Source of the DNA: Burkholderia sp. NRF60-BP8
Lineage (GTDB): Bacteria; Pseudomonadota; Gammaproteobacteria; Burkholderiales; Burkholderiaceae
Length of the DNA stretch: 64,000 bases
Direction: 5' to 3'
NCBI RefSeq assembly: GCF_001522585.2
Contig: NZ_CP013372.1
Location: forward strand, 1,798,001 to 1,862,000
Part shown: positions 50,624-60,169 of the stretch, piece by piece
How the letters are laid out: every line of letters begins with the position of its first letter
Position numbering within the stretch: position 1 is the first letter of the stretch
The notes under the pieces: generated by a model
What the model was told of the DNA's origin: nothing
Databases searched by the model: none
What the model saw: the letters and a program-made list of their open reading frames with translations, nothing else
Position numbers and translations under genes: made by a program

Positions 50624-50890
50624 ATGTGGCGATGCGAATGCGTCCGGGACGCTTCAACCCATCGAGATCGTCTACTGCACACCGCCGGTCAACGAACCGA
50701 TGCGCGCATCGTCCGCAGCGCGGCCGACGGCGATCTCGTCTACCTGCACGTGCATGCGACCGAGCATCCGGGCGATCGCGGCGAAGCGGTGGTCGACATC
50801 TTCCGCGTGAAGGACGGCAAGATCGTCGAACACTGGGACGTGATTCAGCCGGTACCCGAAACGTCCGCGAACCGGAACACGATGTTCTGA
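50624..50890 (+). pseudogene. Fragment of a SnoaL-like (NTF2-fold) protein
   Basis: From about 50700 the frame encodes A-D-G-D-L-V-Y-L-H-V-H-A-T, A-V-V-D-I-F-R-V-K-D-G-K-I-V-E-H-W-D-V-I-Q-P-V-P, the conserved C-terminal half of SnoaL-like proteins, ending N-T-M-F. The N-terminal half (first helices and the catalytic-pocket Y-x-Q-H-N segment) is missing and the preceding codons are not protein-like. Probably a decayed gene; a short functional start is unlikely. Confidence 0.65.
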
Positions 50891-51093
50891 TGCACGAGGC
50901 CGGACGCGATCGGCCGCCCCCTATGCCGGCCGAATCGACGCTGCTTCGCGAGCTCCGATGGCAATCGGTTCGCCCGTTCGGTAGCGACGCTCGCGCCGCC
51001 CCGTGCGATCGAGACGTGCATTTGCATTTGCTTTCGCAGCGAAGCACGTCCGTCGCGCCGGGCCTCGGGCGATCGGCGCGCGAACTGGCGCCG

Positions 51094-51705
51094 TCACGCG
51101 ACGCCGAGCGCCAGCACCTGCTCGGTGGTCAGCACGTCGCCGAACGTGTCCGACAATGCGGCCAGCGTCGCACGATGGAGGTCGCGGTGCGCCACCGTGC
51201 CGCCGTCCGCGACGTCGAGATCGCGCGTCGCACAGGCATCGTCGACGACGATCACCGCATAGCCGAGCGGCACCGCATCGCGTGCCGCGCCGGCCACGCA
51301 CGCATGCGTCATCAGGCCGGTGACGATCAGCGTGTCGATGCCGGCCGCCTTCAGCCGCGCATCGAGGTCCGTCGTCGGGAAGACGCTCACCGACGTTTTC
51401 TTCACGACCGTGTGAGCGGGCGCCGGCTGCAGGTCCGCATGAAAGCGGAAGCCGTCGCTGCCGTCGGCGAAGATCGGGCTGTCTGCCGACCCGACGTGCT
51501 GGACGTGGAACACCGGAATACCGGCGCGGTCGGCGAACGCGATCACGCGCCGTGCATTGCCCAGCGCACGCGGCCCGTCCGGAATCGGCAGACGGCCGCT
51601 GAAGTATTCGTTCTGGAAATCGATCACCAGCAGCGCGGTGCGCGCGGCGGCGATCGACGTCGGCGCGCTCGCACCGGCCAGGGTACGGATGGTCGGATGT
51701 TGCAT
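51094..51705 (-). CDS. Isochorismatase-family cysteine hydrolase
   Basis: 203 residues. The D-K-C triad is visible: Asp in A-L-L-V-I-D-F-Q-N-E-Y-F, Lys in V-V-K-K-T-S-V-S-V-F, Cys in G-L-M-T-H-A-C-V-A-G. The loop S-V-F-x-T-x-L replaces the nicotinamidase metal motif, so it is likely a general hydrolase of the YcaC/isochorismatase group. It starts at ATG 51705. It lies downstream of the MFS gene on the same strand with a 176-bp gap. Confidence 0.88.
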   Translation of the reverse strand: MQHPTIRTLAGASAPTSIAAARTALLVIDFQNEYFSGRLPIPDGPRALGNARRVIAFADRAGIPVFHVQHVGSADSPIFADGSDGFRFHADLQPAPAHTVVKKTSVSVFPTTDLDARLKAAGIDTLIVTGLMTHACVAGAARDAVPLGYAVIVVDDACATRDLDVADGGTVAHRDLHRATLAALSDTFGDVLTTEQVLALGVA

Positions 51706-51881
51706 GGGATGTCCTCTCGGTCGACACATTGGCGGAACGGCGCGCCGGCCTTGCGGCGTCGCCGGACGCGGCCCGGAACCTCCCCGGCCGCGACGCGCCA
51801 GTGTCGGGCCGCGCGGCGTGTCGCGACAGCGGCGCGCGGGACAACGTCCGACAGAATCGGGCCAACGTGCGCGAGCGCCGC

Positions 51882-53132
51882 CTACGACAGCACGGCCGTT
51901 CGTGCGCCCGGCCGCGTACGGCCGTAAGCGACCATCATCGCGAAGCTGAGCAGGAAACCCGCGCCGCCGATCATCAGCAGGCCGATTTCGCCGAATACGG
52001 GCAGCAGGTTCGTCAGCGCGCCCGTCACGACCCACGCGACCGCCATCACCGAGCCCGCGACGCCGAGCGCCCAGCCCTGCCGATCGTCGCTGACGGCATC
52101 GGAAAACGCGGTATACATCGTTGTGTACGCAACCATGTCGAAACAGCCGACGACCATCGCGAGCACCCACAGCACCGGTTCGTGCGGAAACAACGCGGAC
52201 AGGATCTGGCCAAGGCCGGCCACCAGCAGGCCCGTCTTCGCGATGTCGATCACGCCCCACACGCGCAGCATCAGCCGCACGACGCACACCAGGCCGAACA
52301 CGAAGCAGATGCCGATCACGCCGCTGAACAGCCCGAGCCGCGCGCTCGTATAGCCGAATTTCGCCTGCAACAGCAGCATGATGGTCTGCAGATAAAGCCC
52401 GTAGCCGACCTGCATCAGGAAGAACACCACCGACAGGAACGCGACGTTGCGCTGGCGCGCGGCCTCCCGAATGATCCGCAACGGCAGCAGCGGATCGATG
52501 CGCGTATCGCCGCGCGGCGCGGCGCAATCGCGATACGACGCCCAGGTCCAGCACGCGCAGATCAGCGACAGCGCCGCGACCAGCACGAACGGCGTGCCGT
52601 AGTCGAACAGCGGCGAGATCGTCCGGTCGGACGCGACGCCGCCGAGCACCGGGCCGACGATCACGCCCGCGCTGAACGCGAGCGACATGATGCTCATGTC
52701 GAACGCCTTCGTATCGGGCGTGCCGAGATCGGCGACGGCCGCCTGCGCGATGCCCTGGCACCCGGCCATCAGGCCGGTGAGCCCGCGGCCGGCGAGCAGC
52801 AGCGCGACGCTGCCCTGCCACGCACCGGCCGCCATCGTCGCGTAGCCGATCGCGAGGCCCAGCAAGCACAGCAGCAGGATCCGACGGCGGCCGTAGCGAT
52901 CGGACAGCTCACCCATCAGCGACGAGCCGAAGAACATGCACAGCGGGTAGATCCCGTAGCCGAGACCGAGATAGAAATTGCGCGCGTGTGCACTGGCGCC
53001 GGCCGGCAGGATGCCCGCGTGCGGATCGCTGAAGATGGCGGACATCATCGGATAAACGAGCCCGAACCCCATCGCGTCGAGCGCGATGGCGAGCAGGCAG
53101 GGGCCGAGCAGTTTGTAATCGAACCGGGACAT
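51882..53132 (-). CDS. MFS transporter, TetA-like
   Basis: 416 residues with 12 predicted hydrophobic segments. The loop 2-3 motif G-E-L-S-D-R-Y-G-R-R-R-I-L-L and the early L-D-A-M-G-F-G-L-V-Y-P fit drug:H+ antiporters of the TCR/Tet type. A GGAAGG site precedes ATG 53132. Substrate unknown. No regulator adjoins it. Confidence 0.85.
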   Translation of the reverse strand: MSRFDYKLLGPCLLAIALDAMGFGLVYPMMSAIFSDPHAGILPAGASAHARNFYLGLGYGIYPLCMFFGSSLMGELSDRYGRRRILLLCLLGLAIGYATMAAGAWQGSVALLLAGRGLTGLMAGCQGIAQAAVADLGTPDTKAFDMSIMSLAFSAGVIVGPVLGGVASDRTISPLFDYGTPFVLVAALSLICACWTWASYRDCAAPRGDTRIDPLLPLRIIREAARQRNVAFLSVVFFLMQVGYGLYLQTIMLLLQAKFGYTSARLGLFSGVIGICFVFGLVCVVRLMLRVWGVIDIAKTGLLVAGLGQILSALFPHEPVLWVLAMVVGCFDMVAYTTMYTAFSDAVSDDRQGWALGVAGSVMAVAWVVTGALTNLLPVFGEIGLLMIGGAGFLLSFAMMVAYGRTRPGARTAVLS

Positions 53133-53682
53133 GCGACCTTCCGGACAGAGTGGACGATCGCCCAAGCGTAATGACAGGGCGGCGGCCGCGGTAGGCCGCC
53201 ACCGGCGATGCTAAGCATCGGTTCGCGCGATACCCCGCATGCGGCCCGCGCCGACGGGCATGCCGGTCCCGCCGCCGGCGCTCGCGGCCGACATCGATCC
53301 CGGCACGCCGGGCGACTCGACGCACGGCGGCCCGCCCTGAACCAAGTCGGCGCGCGACCATGCACGGCGCGCCGACGGGCACGAACACGTTGGATGGGAA
53401 CCCGAACGATCTCGCGAACGGCACGTACCACGCGGGTACGACGGGCGACCCGCTCGCACACGTCAGCCACGTGACGACGAACGTCGCGACGCGGGTAGGC
53501 GACATCCTCTCGCCGACCAACCTCGTATCGGGCAGCGTCGGCTGCTCGCTGCTGCCCCGGCCGTGCGCGCGAGCTGTTCGCGCACCGCATCGCGCTCGTA
53601 CCGCTCGCCGGAGCAACGACCCGTCAGACCGTCGGCCTGAGCTTCCCGCATCGCCGCGAGCAAGACCCGAACCCTGCCCGCG
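53133..53682. other. 550-bp region with decayed coding sequence
   Basis: Contains a short relic of an outer-membrane efflux gene (53238-53339). A plus-strand frame from 53360 encodes V-S-H-V-T-T-N-V-A-T-R-V-G-D-I-L-S-P-T-N, which has a protein-like but unrecognised composition before turning arginine-rich. No intact gene is supported. Confidence 0.55.
53238..53339 (+). pseudogene. Relic of an OprM/NodT-type gene
   Basis: The plus strand encodes P-T-G-M-P-V-P-P-P-A-L-A-A-D-I-D-P-G-T-P-G-D, nearly identical to P-T-G-T-P-V-P-L-P-A-L-A-A-D-I-D-P-G-T-P-G-D of the intact outer-membrane gene about 1 kb away on the minus strand (54280-54350). Outside about 65 bp the similarity is lost. It is in opposite orientation, so it is either a broken second copy or a small inverted duplication. 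Confidence 0.8.
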
Positions 53683-55206
53683 CTACTTCCCCGACCGAGC
53701 GAGCGGGCCTTGCACGCCCTGCCCCGTGCCCGACGGCCAGCCGCCCGCGAGCGCCTTGTACAGCGCGACCGTCGATGCCGCGCTGCGCATCCGTCCGTCG
53801 GCCGCCGCGTCCTGCGCCTGCAGCAGCGTGCGCTGCGCATCGAGCACTTCGTAGTAGTCGATCGCGCCGGCCGAGAAACGCGCCTGCGCAAGCTGCGCGG
53901 CGCGTGCGCTGTCGTCGGCCGCGCGCACGAGGTGCGCGGTCTCGTCACGCGTGCGGGCGACACGCAGCAGCGCGTTCTCGGTTTCCTCCAGCGCGCCGAG
54001 GACGGTCTGCCGGTACTGCGCAAGCTGGCCGGCCGCTTCCGCGTCGCTCGCCGCGATCCGTGCACGCACGCGACCGACGTCGAGGAACGACCAGTCGATG
54101 CCGAGCGCGATCAGGTTCGTGTCGCTGCCCGCGCGGAAGAACCCGTAGCTGCTCGTCGCGCTGCCGAGCAACCCAGACAGCGTGAAGCGCGGGAACAGGT
54201 CGGCGGTCGCGACGCCGACACGCGCGGTCGCCGCATGCAGCCGCGCCTCGGCGGCCGCGACATCGGGGCGGCGGCGCAGCAGGTCGCCTGGCGTGCCGGG
54301 ATCGATGTCGGCCGCGAGCGCCGGCAGCGGGACCGGCGTGCCCGTCGGCGCGGTCGTCTTCGGCAAGTCGAACCGGCCGATCAGCGCATCCGGCGTCTGC
54401 CCGGTCAACACCGCGAGCCGATGCTCGTCGACGCCGATCGCGGCTTCGTACACGGCGATCCGCGACGTCGTCGATTCGTACTGCGCGCGTGCGCGCGCCG
54501 CGTCGAGGTCGGAGCCGCGTCCCGCGCCGACGCGCGCATTGATCAGCGCGAGCGTCTGCTTCTGGTTGTCGGCGTTCTCGCGGGCGATCCGCAACCGCTC
54601 CTGCGAGCCGCGCAGATCGACGTACGTACTCGCGACCTCCGCCGTGATCGCGACCCGCACCGCGCGTACGTCGGCCGCGCTGGCCGCCGTTTCCGCGCGC
54701 TGCGACTCGATCGAGCGGCGTACGCGGCCGAACAAGTCGAGTTCCCACGCGGCATTGATGCCGACGCTCGACGTCGGCGTGTCGCGCTGGCTGCGCGGCG
54801 CGCCGAACGCCTGATCCTTGCTCATCAATTGATGGCCGATCCGGCCGCTCGCGGTGAGCGTCGGATAGCGGTCGAACGTTGCCTGAGACAACAGCGCATT
54901 CGACGCGTCGTAACGCGACACCGCGACCTGCAGGTCCTGGTTCGCCGCGAGCGCCGCATCGATCAACTGCGTCAGCACCGGATCGCCGAACCCGCGCCAG
55001 AACGTGGCATCGGCGTCGGCCGACGCGTCGGGCAGCATATCGGGCCGTGTCCGGGCCGTCGCCGCGTCGCGCTGCGTCGTCGGACGGGTGTCGCGCGCGA
55101 ACCGCGCGGCGGTGGCCGTATCGGGCCGTTCGAAATCGGGGCCGACCGCGCACGCGGCGAGCGTCACCGACATCGCCAGCGCGGAAAGACGGAAAGCGGC
55201 GCTCAT
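53683..55206 (-). CDS. Outer-membrane efflux channel, OprM/NodT family
   Basis: 507 residues. A lipoprotein signal ends L-A-A-C-A-V-G-P-D-F-E-R-P, the usual NodT start. Two OEP repeats are present (W-E-L-D-L-F-G-R-V-R-R-S-I-E, L-L-R-R-R-P-D-V-A-A-A-E-A-R-L-H, F-L-D-V-G-R-V-R-A-R-I). It is the last gene of the MFP-RND-OMF operon; its ATG overlaps the RND stop as ATGA. It completes a tripartite pump for drugs or redox-active compounds. Confidence 0.92.
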   Translation of the reverse strand: MSAAFRLSALAMSVTLAACAVGPDFERPDTATAARFARDTRPTTQRDAATARTRPDMLPDASADADATFWRGFGDPVLTQLIDAALAANQDLQVAVSRYDASNALLSQATFDRYPTLTASGRIGHQLMSKDQAFGAPRSQRDTPTSSVGINAAWELDLFGRVRRSIESQRAETAASAADVRAVRVAITAEVASTYVDLRGSQERLRIARENADNQKQTLALINARVGAGRGSDLDAARARAQYESTTSRIAVYEAAIGVDEHRLAVLTGQTPDALIGRFDLPKTTAPTGTPVPLPALAADIDPGTPGDLLRRRPDVAAAEARLHAATARVGVATADLFPRFTLSGLLGSATSSYGFFRAGSDTNLIALGIDWSFLDVGRVRARIAASDAEAAGQLAQYRQTVLGALEETENALLRVARTRDETAHLVRAADDSARAAQLAQARFSAGAIDYYEVLDAQRTLLQAQDAAADGRMRSAASTVALYKALAGGWPSGTGQGVQGPLARSGK

Positions 55207-58200
55207 CGGCTTTCTCCTTCGAGGGTGCCGTGCTGTTCGCGCCAGACGGCCGGCGTGCCGCCCGCGAGCTTGCGGATCGCCACATAGAACACGGGCGTCA
55301 GGAACAGCCCGAACAGCGTGACACCGAGCATCCCGGCGAACACGGTGACGCCGGTGGCCGCCCGCACTTCGCTGCCCGCGCCGCTGCCGATCAGCAGCGG
55401 CACCGAGCCCGCGATGAACGCGACCGACGTCATCACGATCGGACGCAGCCGCAGCCTGCACGCTTCGAGCGCCGCTTCGACCGCGCCCTTACCCTGGATC
55501 TCGAGCTCGCGCGCGAATTCGACGATCAGGATCGCGTTCTTGCACGCCAGCCCCATCAGCACGACCAGGCCGACCTGCACGAACACGTTGTTGTCGCCGC
55601 CGGACAGCCACACGCCGAACAGCGCCGCGCACATGCACACGGGCACGATCAGGATCACCGCGAGCGGCAGCGTCCAGCTCTCGTACAGCGACGCGAGCAC
55701 CAGGAACACCAGCATCACGGCCAGCGGAAAGACGACGATCGCCGCGTTGCGCTGCGTGACCTGCTGGTAGCTGAGGTCGGTCCATTCGAGCGTGATGCCC
55801 GGCGGCAGCACGTCCTTCGCGATCTGCTGCAGCTTCGCGATCGCCTGCGACGACGACATCGTCTTCGGATCGGCGTCGCCGATCAGATCGGCGGCCGGAT
55901 AACCGTTGTAGCGGACGACCGGGTCGGGGCCGTACGCGGGCCCGACCGTCACCATCGAGCCGATCGGCACCATCTCGCCCTTCGCGTTGCGCGTGCGCAG
56001 GTTCGCGATGTCGGCGGCCGTCTGCCGGTGACCGGCATCCGCTTGCGCCATCACGCGATACACGCGGCCGAACACGTTGAAGTCGTTCACGTACATCGAG
56101 CCGAGATAGACCTGCAACGTATTGAACAGATCGGTCAGCGCGACGCCCTGCGCCTTCGCCTTGAGCCGGTCGACCTTCACCTCGAGCTGCGGGATGTTCG
56201 CCTGGTACGAGCTGACGGGATAGCTCATCCCCGGCGTCTTCGCGACCGCGGCCTGAAACGCGCCGAGCGCCTTCTGCAATTCGCCGTAGCCGAGCCCGCC
56301 GCGATCCTCCAGGTACAGCGAATAGCCGGAGCCGTTGCCGAGACCCTGGATCGGCGGCGGCATCAGCGCATAGGTGATGCCGCCGCCGATCGCCGCGAAG
56401 CGCGCGTTCAGGTCCGCGTTGATCTGCGCGGCGCTGCGATGACGCCGGTCGAACGGCTTCAGGATCACGTACGAGTTCGTGATGTTCGGCGTGTTCACGC
56501 CCTGCAACGCGTTCAGCCCGGCGAACGCCGGCACCATCTCGACGCCGTCGGTGCCGAGCGCGATCTTCGTCATCTGCTCGGTCACCGCGCTGGTGCGCGC
56601 GAGCGACGCGCCTTCCGGCAGCTTCGCGCCCGCGAACAGGTACAGCTTGTCCTGCACCGGGATGAAGCCGCCCGGCACCGCGTCGAACAGCAGCGCGGTC
56701 GCCGCGAGCAGCGCCGCATAGACCGCGAACACCCCGCCGCGCCGCTTCAGCATGCGGCCGACGACGCCGTGGTAACGATCGGAGCTGCGTTCGAAGAACC
56801 GGTTGAACGGACGGAACAGCCAGCCGAATGCGCGATCGAGCGCACGCGTCAGCGCATCCTTCGGCGCGCCGTGCGGACGCAGCAGCTTCGCGGCGAGCGC
56901 GGGCGACAGCGTCAACGAGTTGATCGCGGAGATCACCGTCGAGATCGCGATCGTCACCGCGAACTGCTTGTAGAACTGGCCGGTCACGCCCGACATGAAA
57001 GCCATCGGCACGAACACCGCGCACAGCACGAGCGCGATCGCGACGATCGGCCCCGACACCTCGCGCATCGCCTGGTGTGCGGCGTCGCGCGGGCTCAGCC
57101 CCTGCGCGATGTTGCGCTCGACGTTCTCGACGACGACGATCGCATCGTCGACGACGATGCCGATCGCGAGCACGAGCCCGAACAGCGTCAGCGTGTTGAT
57201 CGAGTAGCCGAGCAGATAGAGCCATGCGAACGTGCCGACCACCGACACCGGCACCGCGACGAGCGGAATGATCGACGCGCGCCACGTTTGCAGGAACAGG
57301 ATCACGACGAGCACGACCAGCACGACGGCCTCGATCAGCGTGTGCTGCACCGCGCGGATCGATTCGCGCACGAATACCGTCGGGTCCCACACGGGGCGGT
57401 ATGCGACACCGGGCGGAAAGCGCTTCGACAGCTCGTCGAGCTTCGCATACACGGCCTTCGCGACGTCGAGCGCGTTCGCGCCCGGCGACAGGAAGATGCC
57501 GACCACGGCGGAATGCCTGTCGTTGAAATACGAACGCAGCGTGTAGTCGCCCGCGCCGAGCTCGATGCGGGCGACGTCGGACAGCTTCACGACCTGGCCG
57601 TCGTCGCCGTTGCGCAGCACGATGTCGCCGAATTCCTGCACCGTGCGCAGGCGGCCGCGCACGTTGATCGACACGAGGAAGTCGTTTTGCTTCGGCGACG
57701 GCTCCGCGCCGAGCTGACCGGCCGACACCTGCACGTTCTGCTCGCGCACGGCCGCGATCACGTCGCTCGCGGTCAAGCCGCGCGACGCGAGCCGGTTCGG
57801 GTCGAGCCACAGCCGCATCGCGTAATCGCCGGAGCCGTACACGCCGACGTCGCCGATGCCGGTGAGCCGCGACAGTTCGTCCTTCACGTGCAGCGTCAGG
57901 TAGTTGCGCAGGTACAGCGAATCGCGGCTGTTGTCCGGCGAATAGAGGCTCACGTACATCAGCGGCGTCGGCGACTGCTTCTGCGTGGTCACGCCGTACT
58001 GGCGCACCTCGTCGGGCAGGCGCGACAGCGCCTGGCTCACGCGGTTCTGCACGCGCACGGCGGCCGTGTCGGGGTCGACGCCCTGCAGGAACGTGACGAC
58101 GACCTGCAGGCTGCCATCCGAACCGGCGACCGACTTCATGTACATGATGCCTTCGACGCCGTTGATCGCCTCTTCCAGCGGCTCGGCCACCGACTCGGCG

Positions 58201-58376
58201 ATCTCCTTCGGGTTCGCGCCCGGGTACGTCGCACGCACGACGACGCTCGGCGGCACGACTTCCGGATATTCGCCGGCCGGCAGCATCGGAATCGAGATCA
58301 GACCGATCGCGAAGATGACGATCGACAGCACGACCGCGAAGATCGGCCGGTCGATGAAGAATCGGGAGAAATCCAT
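55203..58376 (-). CDS. RND multidrug efflux transporter, HAE-1/MexF-like
   Basis: 1,057 residues, the family length, starting M-D-F-S-R-F-F-I-D-R-P-I-F-A-V-V-L-S. Twelve membrane helices with two large periplasmic loops. Helix 4 carries G-L-V-L-A-I-G-I-V-V-D-D-A-I-V-V-V-E-N-V-E-R with the proton-relay Asp pair, and Y-P-G-A-N-P-K-E-I and G-L-A-C-K-N-A-I-L-I-V-E-F-A are standard. It is fed by the upstream adaptor gene (13 bp away) and probably induced through SoxR. Confidence 0.95.
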   Translation of the reverse strand: MDFSRFFIDRPIFAVVLSIVIFAIGLISIPMLPAGEYPEVVPPSVVVRATYPGANPKEIAESVAEPLEEAINGVEGIMYMKSVAGSDGSLQVVVTFLQGVDPDTAAVRVQNRVSQALSRLPDEVRQYGVTTQKQSPTPLMYVSLYSPDNSRDSLYLRNYLTLHVKDELSRLTGIGDVGVYGSGDYAMRLWLDPNRLASRGLTASDVIAAVREQNVQVSAGQLGAEPSPKQNDFLVSINVRGRLRTVQEFGDIVLRNGDDGQVVKLSDVARIELGAGDYTLRSYFNDRHSAVVGIFLSPGANALDVAKAVYAKLDELSKRFPPGVAYRPVWDPTVFVRESIRAVQHTLIEAVVLVVLVVILFLQTWRASIIPLVAVPVSVVGTFAWLYLLGYSINTLTLFGLVLAIGIVVDDAIVVVENVERNIAQGLSPRDAAHQAMREVSGPIVAIALVLCAVFVPMAFMSGVTGQFYKQFAVTIAISTVISAINSLTLSPALAAKLLRPHGAPKDALTRALDRAFGWLFRPFNRFFERSSDRYHGVVGRMLKRRGGVFAVYAALLAATALLFDAVPGGFIPVQDKLYLFAGAKLPEGASLARTSAVTEQMTKIALGTDGVEMVPAFAGLNALQGVNTPNITNSYVILKPFDRRHRSAAQINADLNARFAAIGGGITYALMPPPIQGLGNGSGYSLYLEDRGGLGYGELQKALGAFQAAVAKTPGMSYPVSSYQANIPQLEVKVDRLKAKAQGVALTDLFNTLQVYLGSMYVNDFNVFGRVYRVMAQADAGHRQTAADIANLRTRNAKGEMVPIGSMVTVGPAYGPDPVVRYNGYPAADLIGDADPKTMSSSQAIAKLQQIAKDVLPPGITLEWTDLSYQQVTQRNAAIVVFPLAVMLVFLVLASLYESWTLPLAVILIVPVCMCAALFGVWLSGGDNNVFVQVGLVVLMGLACKNAILIVEFARELEIQGKGAVEAALEACRLRLRPIVMTSVAFIAGSVPLLIGSGAGSEVRAATGVTVFAGMLGVTLFGLFLTPVFYVAIRKLAGGTPAVWREQHGTLEGESR

Positions 58377-58389
58377 CGTATCGCTCCCG

Positions 58390-59586
58390 TCATTGCGCGG
58401 CAGGCGCGCCGGCATCGGCGACCGCCTGCGTCGCGCTGCCCGCATCGGCGCGCGCGGGCAGCGCCTTCGGCTTCACCTGCGCGCCCGGATAGTAGATGCG
58501 CTGCACGCCGTCGACGACCACGCGGTCGCCCGCCTGCAGCCCCTTCTCGACGATCCGCTCGCCGTCGAGTTCGCGGCCGATCGTCACGTCGCGGCGCAGC
58601 GCCTTGTCGCCCGCGCCGATCACGTACACGTACTTGCGGTCCTGGTCGGTCAGCACGGCCTTGTCGTCGACCAGCAATGCGCTCTGGTCGCGGCCGCTGA
58701 CGAGCTGCACGCGCGCATACAGGCCCGGCGTAAACGCATGGTCCGCATTCGGCAGCCGCACGCGTGCGCGGATCGTGCCGGTCTGCGGATCGAGCCGGTT
58801 GTCGAGGAAATCGACGGTGCCCGCATGCGGGAAGCCCGTCTCGTTCGCGAGGCCGATGCGCACCGGATCGGCGCCGATCGCGCGATGTTTCGGGTCGGCG
58901 CGCCGCGCGTTGTAGCGCAGATAGCTCTGCTCGTCGCAATCGAAATACACGTAGACCGGATCCTGCGACACGACGGTCGTCAGCAGCGTGTCGTCCGCAC
59001 GCGCGAGATTGCCGACGGTCGCGACCGCGCGGCCGACGCGGCCCGCGATCGGCGCGCGCACTTCGGTGAAACCGAGATTGAGCTTCGCGTCGGCAACGGC
59101 CGCATCGGCCGCCTGCAGATCGGCGCGTGCCTGCTCGGCAGTCGCGCGCGCGTTGTCGAGTTCTTCCTGCGACGTCGCGTGCGCATCGATCAGCGTCTGC
59201 ACGCGCTTGAGTTGCACGTTCGCGAGGCTCGCGGCCGCACGGGCGCGCTGTTGCTGCGCATGCGCACGGTCGAGCGCGATCCGGTACGGGCGCGGATCGA
59301 TCTCGAACAGCAGCGCACCCTGCGCGACCACGTCGCCCTCCTTGTACGCGACACGCTGCAGATAGCCGCTCACGCGCGGCCGCAGCTCGACCGCGTCGAC
59401 CGCTTCGACGCGTCCGTTGAATTCGTCCGCGAGGCGAACGGTATGCGGCGCGACGGTGGCGACGCCGACTTCGGGAAGAGGATGGGCCGACGATGCGCCT
59501 TTGCCGTCGTGACAACCCGACAACACCAGCAACAGGGCACAGGCGGCGCCCAAAGGCGACGTCCTGCGTAGGGAAAAGGAGAACAT
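58390..59586 (-). CDS. RND membrane fusion protein
   Basis: 398 residues. Lipobox L-S-G-C at about residue 24. The lipoyl half motifs (V-E-L-R-P-R-V-S-G-Y-L, E-V-R-A-P-I-A-G-R-V-G-R), a short coiled coil (about 95-165) and the beta-barrel segment R-V-R-L-P-N-A-D-H-A-F-T-P-G-L-Y-A-R-V follow. It starts at ATG 59586 with GAGG 6 nt upstream. First gene of the efflux operon, under the SoxR-box promoter. Confidence 0.93.
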   Translation of the reverse strand: MFSFSLRRTSPLGAACALLLVLSGCHDGKGASSAHPLPEVGVATVAPHTVRLADEFNGRVEAVDAVELRPRVSGYLQRVAYKEGDVVAQGALLFEIDPRPYRIALDRAHAQQQRARAAASLANVQLKRVQTLIDAHATSQEELDNARATAEQARADLQAADAAVADAKLNLGFTEVRAPIAGRVGRAVATVGNLARADDTLLTTVVSQDPVYVYFDCDEQSYLRYNARRADPKHRAIGADPVRIGLANETGFPHAGTVDFLDNRLDPQTGTIRARVRLPNADHAFTPGLYARVQLVSGRDQSALLVDDKAVLTDQDRKYVYVIGAGDKALRRDVTIGRELDGERIVEKGLQAGDRVVVDGVQRIYYPGAQVKPKALPARADAGSATQAVADAGAPAAQ

Positions 59587-59616
59587 GATGCCTCGCGACG
59601 GGTTAAACTGCCGCGT

Positions 59617-59647
59617 AGCATAAAAGTTCAAGTTAACTTCAAGTCAA
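59617..59647 (-). promoter_or_regulatory. SoxR-box promoter of the efflux operon
   Basis: On the minus strand TTGACT and TATGCT are separated by exactly 19 bp. The spacer contains the dyad TTGAAGTTAACTTGAA, close to the SoxR consensus centred on AGTTAACT. The overlong spacer is the hallmark of MerR-family activated promoters. Confidence 0.85.
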
Positions 59648-59665
59648 GCTTTCCCGGAGGGTGTC

Positions 59666-60145
59666 ATGGGTATCCAGGAAACCCCGCAGTGGCCGCTGAT
59701 GTCGATCCGCGAAGTGGCCGCGCGCAGCGGCGTGCCGGCGTCGACGCTGCGCTTCTACGAGATGCGCGGGTTGATCAAGTCGCACCGCAACGGCTCGAGT
59801 CATCGCCACTATTCGCGTGCGGTGCTGCGGCTGATCGCGTTCATCGTGTTCGCGCAGAAGATCGGCTATTCGCTCGACGAAATCGCCGAACAGCTCGTCA
59901 GCCTGCCCGAGGACACCGCGCCGAGCAACAAGGACTGGCAGCGGCTGTCGCGCGGCTGGAAGCAGCGCGTCGCGAGCCGGATCGAGGAGCTGCAGCGGCT
60001 CTACATCAATCTCGACGAATGCATCGGCTGCGGCTGCCTGTCGCTGAAACGCTGCAAGCTGACCAACCCGGACGACCGCGCGGGCCGCAACGGGCCCGGC
60101 GCGCGACGCTGGCTCGGCGACAAGCCGCCGACCGATTCCGAATGA
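59666..60145 (+). CDS. soxR: Redox-sensitive regulator SoxR
   Basis: 159 residues. A MerR helix-turn-helix (I-R-E-V-A-A-R-S-G-V-P-A-S-T-L-R-F-Y-E) is followed by a dimer helix and the [2Fe-2S] ligands C119-x2-C122-x-C124-x5-C130 (C-I-G-C-G-C-L-S-L-K-R-C). All four cysteines are present. It senses redox-active compounds and activates the divergent efflux operon. As in other non-enteric bacteria, no soxS is nearby. Confidence 0.95.
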   Translation: MGIQETPQWPLMSIREVAARSGVPASTLRFYEMRGLIKSHRNGSSHRHYSRAVLRLIAFIVFAQKIGYSLDEIAEQLVSLPEDTAPSNKDWQRLSRGWKQRVASRIEELQRLYINLDECIGCGCLSLKRCKLTNPDDRAGRNGPGARRWLGDKPPTDSE

Positions 60146-60169
60146 CGCGCGGGCCGCGCGCGTCCTGCA

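Noticed and set aside
54879..58700. 1,273-residue plus-strand open frame
   Set aside because: It lies antisense to the RND, OMF and MFP genes; its translation is arginine- and histidine-rich with no family motif, typical of GC-rich antisense frames.
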